From assembly GCF_044068515.1 (NCBI RefSeq), contig NZ_JBIPKI010000001.1:62001-126000 (forward strand): DNA of 64,000 nucleotides, in the 5' to 3' direction. Positions 59,011 through 64,000 of this stretch are shown piece by piece; position 1 is the first letter of the stretch, and each line of letters opens with the position of its first letter. Both the position numbers and the translations under genes were made by a program. The notes below the pieces were generated by a model. It was not told the DNA's origin. It made no database searches and saw only the letters and a list, made by a program, of their open reading frames with translations. This DNA is from Desulfurivibrio sp044068515. Lineage in GTDB: Bacteria > Desulfobacterota > Desulfobulbia > Desulfobulbales > Desulfurivibrionaceae.

Positions 59011-60363
59011 ATGAAAAGAATACTGGTGATTGATGACGAGGCGGGGATTCGCGAATCCCTGGCCGGCATTCTGGCAGATGAGGGTTTCGCGCCTCTGACC
59101 GCGGCCAACGGCGAGGCCGGTTTGGCTTTGCTCGAGACCGAGCAGGTGGACCTGGTGCTGCTGGATATCTGGATGCCGGGGGCCGACGGGATGGAGGTGC
59201 TGGCCCGGCTCAAGGAACTCCAACCCCGCCTGCCGGTGATCATGATTTCGGGCCATGGCACCATTGAAACCGCGGTCCAGGCCACCCGGCTCGGGGCTTA
59301 CGACTTCATTGAAAAACCCCTTTCCTACGACAAGGTAATCCTGGCGATCAACAATGCCTTGCGCCTTTGCCGCCTGGAAGAGGAAAACCGCATCCTGCGG
59401 GGTCAGGCCAAGCAGCATTCCCTGACCGGCGAATCCGCTCCCATGCGCCATCTCCGGCGCCAGATCGAACGGGTGGCTCCCACCGACGCCTGGGTCCTGA
59501 TCCGCGGCGAACACGGGACCGGCAAGGAATTGGTGGCCCAGACCATTCACCGCCTTTCGCCGGCGGCCCACCGGCCCATGGTCGAGCTCAACTGTGCCGC
59601 CATTCCCGAGGAGTTGATTGAAAGCGAGCTTTTCGGCCATGAGAAGGGCTCCTTCACTGGAGCGGCCACCTCCCGCCGGGGCAAGTTCGATCTCGCCGAT
59701 GGCGGCCTGCTGTTTCTCGATGAAATCGGCGACATGAGTCTGAAAACCCAGGCCAAGATCCTGCGCATCCTCCAGGAACAGAGATTTGAGCGGGTGGGCG
59801 GGGGCCGGACCATCAAGGTCAATGTCCGGGTGCTGGCGGCCACCAACAAGAACCTGGAGGAGGAAATCGAGCAGGGAAATTTCCGGGCCGATCTTTTTTA
59901 CCGCCTCAACGTGGTGCCGGTTTTCGTGCCGCCGCTGCGCGAGCGCCGCGAGGATATTTCCCTGCTGGTGGCCGACTTTCTGCAGGAATTCGGCCGCAAG
60001 GGACTGGGCGCCAAGGAGTTCAGCCCCGCGGCCCTGGCGGTGCTGGAAGAATATTCCTGGCCGGGCAATGTCCGCGAACTGCGCAATTTTATTGAACGGA
60101 CCTTGATCATGAGTCCCGAGGAGCGAATTGAAGCGGACCTGGTCCGCAACCTGCTGGCAGCCGGCCCCGCCGCTGAACCGGTCCCGACGCGGCTCGGGGA
60201 GTTTCGCCGCCTCAGCTACAAGGATGCCAAGCGGCTCTTTGAGCGGGAATATTTGCGGATGTGCCTGGAGGACAATAGTGGTAATATCAGTCAAACTGCG
60301 GAACAAATCGGTTTGGAACGCAGTCATCTTCACAAGAAGATGAAAACTCTGGAAATGGAGTAA
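59011..60363 (+). CDS. Sigma-54-dependent response regulator, NtrX-like
   Basis: The 450-residue protein has an N-terminal receiver domain (ILVIDDEAGIRESLAG, phosphoacceptor in LVLLDIWMPG near residue 52, MISGHG, FIEKPLSYDK). The AAA+ domain has Walker A GEHGTGKELVAQ, ESELFGHEKGSFTGA and FLDEIGDMSLKTQ. The loop that contacts sigma-54 reads GSFTGA instead of GAFTGA, a change seen in NtrX proteins. The C-terminal helix-turn-helix ends ISQTAEQIGLERSHLHKKMK. It pairs with the kinase upstream. Target promoters would carry the -24/-12 type, which I did not find nearby. Confidence 0.94.
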   Translation: MKRILVIDDEAGIRESLAGILADEGFAPLTAANGEAGLALLETEQVDLVLLDIWMPGADGMEVLARLKELQPRLPVIMISGHGTIETAVQATRLGAYDFIEKPLSYDKVILAINNALRLCRLEEENRILRGQAKQHSLTGESAPMRHLRRQIERVAPTDAWVLIRGEHGTGKELVAQTIHRLSPAAHRPMVELNCAAIPEELIESELFGHEKGSFTGAATSRRGKFDLADGGLLFLDEIGDMSLKTQAKILRILQEQRFERVGGGRTIKVNVRVLAATNKNLEEEIEQGNFRADLFYRLNVVPVFVPPLRERREDISLLVADFLQEFGRKGLGAKEFSPAALAVLEEYSWPGNVRELRNFIERTLIMSPEERIEADLVRNLLAAGPAAEPVPTRLGEFRRLSYKDAKRLFEREYLRMCLEDNSGNISQTAEQIGLERSHLHKKMKTLEME

Positions 60364-60391
60364 GAACAGGGATAAGGAACAGGCAGGAGAG

Positions 60392-60420
60392 GAACCTGAA
60401 CCTGAACCTTAACCTTGAAC
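60392..60420. repeat. Short tandem hexamer repeat
   Basis: GAACCT is repeated three times in register and then with single changes (taaccttgaac) between ntrX and the ClpX-like gene. No function evident. Confidence 0.6.
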
Positions 60421-60498
60421 TACGAACCGGTTACTTGCCGCCCCATCCTGGCGGGCCGCAAGATGCGATACGAGTTCGAAAGAGGTGGAACCGACATA

Positions 60499-62271
60499 AT
60501 GAGTGATTTAGAGGAAGCGAACTTTCCCAGCCAGAAGGAACTGGAGCGGGAAATCAGCGAATATTTGAGTAATAAGTACGGCCGTAGGGTGCGGATCGTA
60601 TCCACCGGCCAGCTGCCCCTGGCCGAGAGCGACCCGGTAGGCGAGGATAGCGGGGGGGCGGCGGCCGAGAAAAAATTCCATTTTGACCTGGCTCCGGAGG
60701 AGCTGATCGCCCATCTCGACCAGTATGTGGTGGGCCAGGAGGAGGCTAAGGCCATTCTGGCCACCAAGATCTGCACTCATTTCAACCGGATCAGCCGCAG
60801 CCTGGCGCGGCCCGGCGGCGCGGCCGGCCGCAACATCGGCCGGATCAAGAATAACGTCCTGCTGATCGGCCCCACCGGGGTGGGCAAAACTTACCTGATC
60901 AAACTGATCGCCCAGTATATCGGGGTGCCTTTCGTTAAGGGCGATGCCACCAAGTTCAGCGAAACCGGTTATGTCGGCGGCGACGTCGAAGACCTGATTC
61001 GCGATCTGGTCCGGGAGGCCGACAACGATTTGGAGCGGGCCCGCTTCGGCATCGTTTATCTCGACGAGGTCGATAAGATCGCGGCCGGCGGCAACAACCA
61101 GCGGGGCCTGGATGTTTCCCGCAGCGGGGTCCAGCGGGCCCTGCTCAAGCCCATGGAAGAGACCGAGGTGGAGATGAAGGTGCCCCACGATCCCATCTCG
61201 ATGATCGAGGCGGTCGAGCATTACCGGACGACCGGGCAGCGCCGCCGCCAGACCGTCAATACCCGCCATATTCTTTTCATCATGAGCGGCGCCTTTGCCG
61301 GGCTCGATGAAATCGTCCGCCAGCGCCGGCAGCAGCGTTCCATCGGCTTTGAAAGCACGGTGGCCGCCGCCGCCCCGGCCAGATCCGGAACTTTCCTGGA
61401 CCGGGCCAAGGCTGAGGACCTGGTGGCCTACGGCTTTGAAAGCGAATTCGTCGGCCGCTTGCCGGTGGTCGCCGTGCTGGAAGAGCTCAGCGAAGATGAC
61501 CTTTACGCCATTTTAAGCAATCCCAACGGCGCCGTGGTGGTGGGCAAAAAGCAGGATTTCCGGGCCTACGGCATCGAACTGCGCTTTGAAGACCAGGCCC
61601 TGCGCCGAATCGCCGCCCTGGCCGCCTGCGAAGGCACCGGGGCCCGGGCCCTGGTCAGCGTCATGGAACGGGTGCTGCTCCATTTTGAAAAAAAACTCCC
61701 TTCCACCGGGATCTCGCACCTGGTGGTCACTGAAGCCCTGGTGGCGGACCCCGAAGCGGTGCTGGCGCGCCTGCTCAAGGATGGCCGTTACCGAGAGCAG
61801 CATGCCCGGCAATGCGCCCGGCTGGCCACCGAGGAAATCAATCGCTTGGTGGATTTCATCCGCGACAAGCTGGGCGGCTACCTGGAAAGTCACGATGTCC
61901 TGGCCACCCCGGAGCGTTTGCGGATGATGGCTCACGAGGTCGAGGAAGAAGACCTTGAACCCCGCGAGGTTTGTGAACGTTTCATCGACCTGGTTAACCT
62001 GGTCAACGACCGGGCCCGCCGGGTATCCGAGGAGTGCGGCCTGGACCTGACCTTCAGCGAAGAAGCGGTGGATCGGATCCTGGCCCGCCGCCCGCGCCAG
62101 GAAGCCCTGGTCAACGAGGTTTGCGATCAGGTGCTGCAGGCGATGGAGTATGGCCTGCGTCTGCTCAGTCAGCGCCGCAATCCCGCGGCCCTGGTCATTC
62201 CCGCCGCCGGCATCGATGCCCCGGATAATTTCATCAACCAGGTGGTGAGCAAAGCTTTCAAACTCGATTGA
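60499..62271 (+). CDS. ClpX-like AAA+ ATPase without zinc-binding domain
   Basis: The protein has 590 residues from ATG 60499 (aggtgg ten bases before). It has the ClpX core: HLDQYVVGQEEAKAILATKI, Walker A LLIGPTGVGKT, pore-type GYVGGDVEDLI, Walker B IVYLDEVDKIA and sensor block FIMSGAFAGLDEIV. The IGF-type loop SIGFEST that ClpX uses to dock ClpP is present, as is EFVGRLPVVAVLEELSE. The first 80 residues lack the four Cys of the ClpX zinc domain and are unrelated. After the usual ClpX end, about 170 extra residues follow, part of which (LDLTFSEEAVDRILARRP) resembles a second small domain. Whether it works with ClpP or alone is unknown. Confidence 0.88.
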   Translation: MSDLEEANFPSQKELEREISEYLSNKYGRRVRIVSTGQLPLAESDPVGEDSGGAAAEKKFHFDLAPEELIAHLDQYVVGQEEAKAILATKICTHFNRISRSLARPGGAAGRNIGRIKNNVLLIGPTGVGKTYLIKLIAQYIGVPFVKGDATKFSETGYVGGDVEDLIRDLVREADNDLERARFGIVYLDEVDKIAAGGNNQRGLDVSRSGVQRALLKPMEETEVEMKVPHDPISMIEAVEHYRTTGQRRRQTVNTRHILFIMSGAFAGLDEIVRQRRQQRSIGFESTVAAAAPARSGTFLDRAKAEDLVAYGFESEFVGRLPVVAVLEELSEDDLYAILSNPNGAVVVGKKQDFRAYGIELRFEDQALRRIAALAACEGTGARALVSVMERVLLHFEKKLPSTGISHLVVTEALVADPEAVLARLLKDGRYREQHARQCARLATEEINRLVDFIRDKLGGYLESHDVLATPERLRMMAHEVEEEDLEPREVCERFIDLVNLVNDRARRVSEECGLDLTFSEEAVDRILARRPRQEALVNEVCDQVLQAMEYGLRLLSQRRNPAALVIPAAGIDAPDNFINQVVSKAFKLD

Positions 62272-62457
62272 CTTTTCCAGGACGACCGGCGGATCTTTAA
62301 GAACCAGTGAAATTTTCGAGGATTTAGCAAACAGACGCAAAAGGCCTCGGCGCTTGGTTTTTTTTAACCGGTCTTTCCGGATCAGGGCCGGTCTTGAGTA
62401 AAATTTCCCCGTGCCGGGCTCGCCGGGCCGGGATTGCAAGCTGCCTTAATTCCCCAA

Positions 62458-62486
62458 TTGACAGGCCCGCGCAAAACCGCTGCAAT
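62458..62486 (+). promoter_or_regulatory. Candidate sigma-70 promoter upstream of hemB leader
   Basis: TTGACA at 62458-62463, a 17-base spacer and TGCAAT at 62481-62486 (4 of 6). Transcription would start near 62493 and run through the terminator at 62631-62655 into hemB or stop there as a short RNA. Confidence 0.45.
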
Positions 62487-62630
62487 TCCCGCCCACCCGC
62501 AGCTATTTGTCGTTATGATGCAACCTGGCTTGCCTTTAGGTCGCTTTTTATTTAAAAACTTGTCAAGATTGTCGTCACTTAAAGCGTTAGCGGTGGCCAC
62601 AACCCCTTGCTGACTCTTGGTTTTGCCCTT

Positions 62631-62655
62631 GCCGACCACCCCGGTCGGCCTTTTT
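62631..62655 (+). terminator. Rho-independent terminator 34 bases before hemB
   Basis: GCCGACC (62631-62637) pairs with GGTCGGC (62643-62649), a 5-base loop between, then C and five Ts. It either ends a transcript from the left or acts as an attenuator in the hemB leader. Confidence 0.85.
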
Positions 62656-62688
62656 GGTCAGATCATCTCAATTCAGGAGCTTAATGCC

Positions 62689-63663
62689 ATGATGTATCCC
62701 GAATATCGCCCCCGGCGCCTGCGCCGCAATGAAAACCTCCGGGCCCTGGTCCGGGAGACCGTGTTGAGCCCGGCCCAGCTAGTTTACCCCCTCTTCGTGA
62801 TGCCCGGCAAAAAGCAGCGGGAGGAGATTTCCTCCATGCCCGGAGTTTTTCGCCTTTCGGTGGATCAATTGGCCCGGGAAGCCCAGGAGTGCCGCAAGCT
62901 TGGGGTTAACAGCATCATTCTTTTCGGTCTGCCGGAAAAGAAGGACCGGGTGGGCTCGGGAGCCCATGCTACCGATGGCATCATCCAGCGGGCGATCAAG
63001 GAACTGAAGAACAAGGCCCCTGAGCTGACCGTGATCACCGATGTCTGCCTTTGCGAATACACCAGCCATGGCCATTGCGGCATCATCCACGAACACCAGG
63101 TGGACAACGACGCCACCTTGGAGGTTCTGGCCCGGACCGCCCTGTCGCACGCCAGGGCGGGAGCCGATATTGTCGCCCCCTCGGACATGATGGACGGCCG
63201 GGTGGGCGAAATCCGGGCGATTCTCGATGAAAATAATTTTGATCAGGTGGCGATCATGTCCTATGCGGTCAAGTACGCTTCGGCCTTTTACGGCCCTTTT
63301 CGCGACGCTGCCGACTGCGCCCCCCAGGAAGGTGATCGCCGGGGTTACCAGATGGATCCGGCCAATGCCCGCGAGGCCTTGCGCGAGGCCACCCTCGACG
63401 TGGAAGAGGGGGCCGACATTTTGATGGTCAAACCCGCTCTGGCCTATCTGGATATCATCCGCATGCTGCGCGACGAATTCGACCATCCCATCGCCGCCTA
63501 CCAGGTCAGTGGTGAATACGCCATGCTCAAGGCCGCGGCAGCCCAAGGTTGGCTCGACGAGGAGCGGGTGATGGCCGAAAGCCTGCTCTCCATCCGCCGG
63601 GCCGGGGCTGATATCATTCTGACCTATTTTGCCAAGGACATGGCCAGATTGCTGGCCGCTTGA
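62689..63663 (+). CDS. hemB: Porphobilinogen synthase (delta-aminolevulinic acid dehydratase)
   Basis: From ATG 62689 (AGGAG before) this encodes 324 residues, normal for HemB. It has the metal-binding Cys set DVCLCEYTSHGHCG of zinc-dependent enzymes, VAPSDMMDGRVG, the Schiff-base lysines in MSYAVKYASAFYGPFR and MVKPALAYLDIIR, and YQVSGEYAMLKAAA. It condenses two aminolevulinate molecules in heme, siroheme and B12 synthesis, the last supplying NrdJ. A terminator hairpin sits just upstream. Confidence 0.97.
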   Translation: MMYPEYRPRRLRRNENLRALVRETVLSPAQLVYPLFVMPGKKQREEISSMPGVFRLSVDQLAREAQECRKLGVNSIILFGLPEKKDRVGSGAHATDGIIQRAIKELKNKAPELTVITDVCLCEYTSHGHCGIIHEHQVDNDATLEVLARTALSHARAGADIVAPSDMMDGRVGEIRAILDENNFDQVAIMSYAVKYASAFYGPFRDAADCAPQEGDRRGYQMDPANAREALREATLDVEEGADILMVKPALAYLDIIRMLRDEFDHPIAAYQVSGEYAMLKAAAAQGWLDEERVMAESLLSIRRAGADIILTYFAKDMARLLAA

Positions 63664-63721
63664 GCCCGTCCGGGACCGGCGGCGGCCGGCTCTTGTTGCT
63701 AGTTGAAAGGAGTATATTGCT

Positions 63722-64000
63722 TTGAAAACAACCGTTTTCTTGTTGTTGGCCAGCCTGTTGCTGACGGGTTGCGGTGCGGTCGGCTACCTGCGGGTTCCCG
63801 AGGCCGATCTGCAGCGCCTCGATGCCCGGATTCAGGAGCAGGATGAGCGCCTGGAGCGGCTCTCCCAGGACCAGGCCGATACCCGGGTCAGCCAGTTGAC
63901 GTCCTATCGTGAAATGATTGATAGGCTGTACGCGATCGGGGCCAAACAGGAGGAAATGATCCAGCGCCAGCGGGAGTGGGAGGATTTTATCCGCAGTACC
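63722..64000 (+). CDS. Lipoprotein with coiled-coil start, partial (runs off the window)
   Basis: From TTG 63722, with AGGAG nine bases upstream, the frame is open to the window end (93 codons). The first residues KTTVFLLLASLLLTGCGAVG form a lipoprotein signal with the lipobox LLTGC. A Gln/Glu/Arg-rich coiled coil follows (LQRLDARIQEQDERLERLSQ), as in YbgF/CpoB-type or outer membrane-anchored scaffold proteins. The family cannot be fixed from this part. Confidence 0.75.
   Translation, partial: MKTTVFLLLASLLLTGCGAVGYLRVPEADLQRLDARIQEQDERLERLSQDQADTRVSQLTSYREMIDRLYAIGAKQEEMIQRQREWEDFIRST

Noticed and set aside
62382..62639. 85-codon minus-strand ORF in the gap before hemB
   Set aside because: Its GTG start lies inside the terminator hairpin and has no ribosome-binding site; it looks like a by-product of the non-coding leader.

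Overview
The window is high-GC bacterial chromosome with tightly packed genes on both strands. It has no rRNA, CRISPR array, phage or insertion sequence that I can recognise. The gene set points to Desulfobacterota (the former Deltaproteobacteria), possibly the Desulfobulbales. The evidence is a ferredoxin-EtfA fusion, a B12-dependent ribonucleotide reductase with NrdR, an IscA/HesB-like selenoprotein plus selB, an MglA/roadblock GTPase module, AmmeMemoRadiSam protein A, and the glyA / dCMP deaminase / nrdR / ribD-ribE-ribBA-ribH / nusB synteny. This placement is inference from gene content, not a database result.

Layout. 1-5.5 kb: end of an acyl-CoA dehydrogenase, etfB and a ferredoxin-fused etfA, then fabG, acpP, fabF and rpiB. 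5.6-12.4 kb: glyA, a dCMP deaminase, nrdR, the riboflavin genes and nusB. 12.5-14.8 kb: ftsK. 15.0-19.3 kb: a lower-GC pair of overlapping genes, PilZ plus acyltransferase-like and HD-GYP, which look like a c-di-GMP effector and phosphodiesterase. 19.4-24 kb: a methyltransferase, fadL, a PHP phosphoesterase and small conserved ORFs. 24-29.4 kb: a UvrD-like helicase, folC, an HNH nuclease and phosphofructokinase. 29.7-32.6 kb: a selenoprotein with an in-frame UGA and SECIS-like hairpin, an AMMECR1 protein, a c-type-heme sensor without an output domain, and tRNA-Leu(UAA). 32.9-38.5 kb: an amidohydrolase fold that has lost its metal ligands, then a five-gene cluster (cNMP-binding/PATAN, roadblock, MglA GTPase, duplicated-domain protein, zinc ribbon). 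38.6-47.6 kb, minus strand: a small ORF, L,D-transpeptidase, YcbK-like peptidase, RlmL-like methyltransferase, dicarboxylate symporter, cupin and nrdJ. 47.7-52.3 kb: a GGCT-fold protein, Mrp, an MBL hydrolase and selB. 52.3-64 kb: a PepSY-type membrane protein (minus), then hflX, a DUF4390 protein, NtrY/NtrX-like kinase and regulator, a ClpX-like ATPase, hemB and the start of a lipoprotein gene.

Links between distant genes. The NrdR repressor (7.5 kb) probably acts on nrdJ (47.6 kb), upstream of which lie two NrdR-box-like sites exactly 32 bp apart. SelB (50.4 kb) would be needed to read the UGA in the HesB-like selenoprotein (29.7 kb). The c-di-GMP pair at 15-19 kb and the MglA cluster at 34-38 kb are the most attractive poorly described signalling systems here. 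Coordinates come from reading the sequence by eye, and start codons were chosen from ribosome-binding sites and family N-termini.
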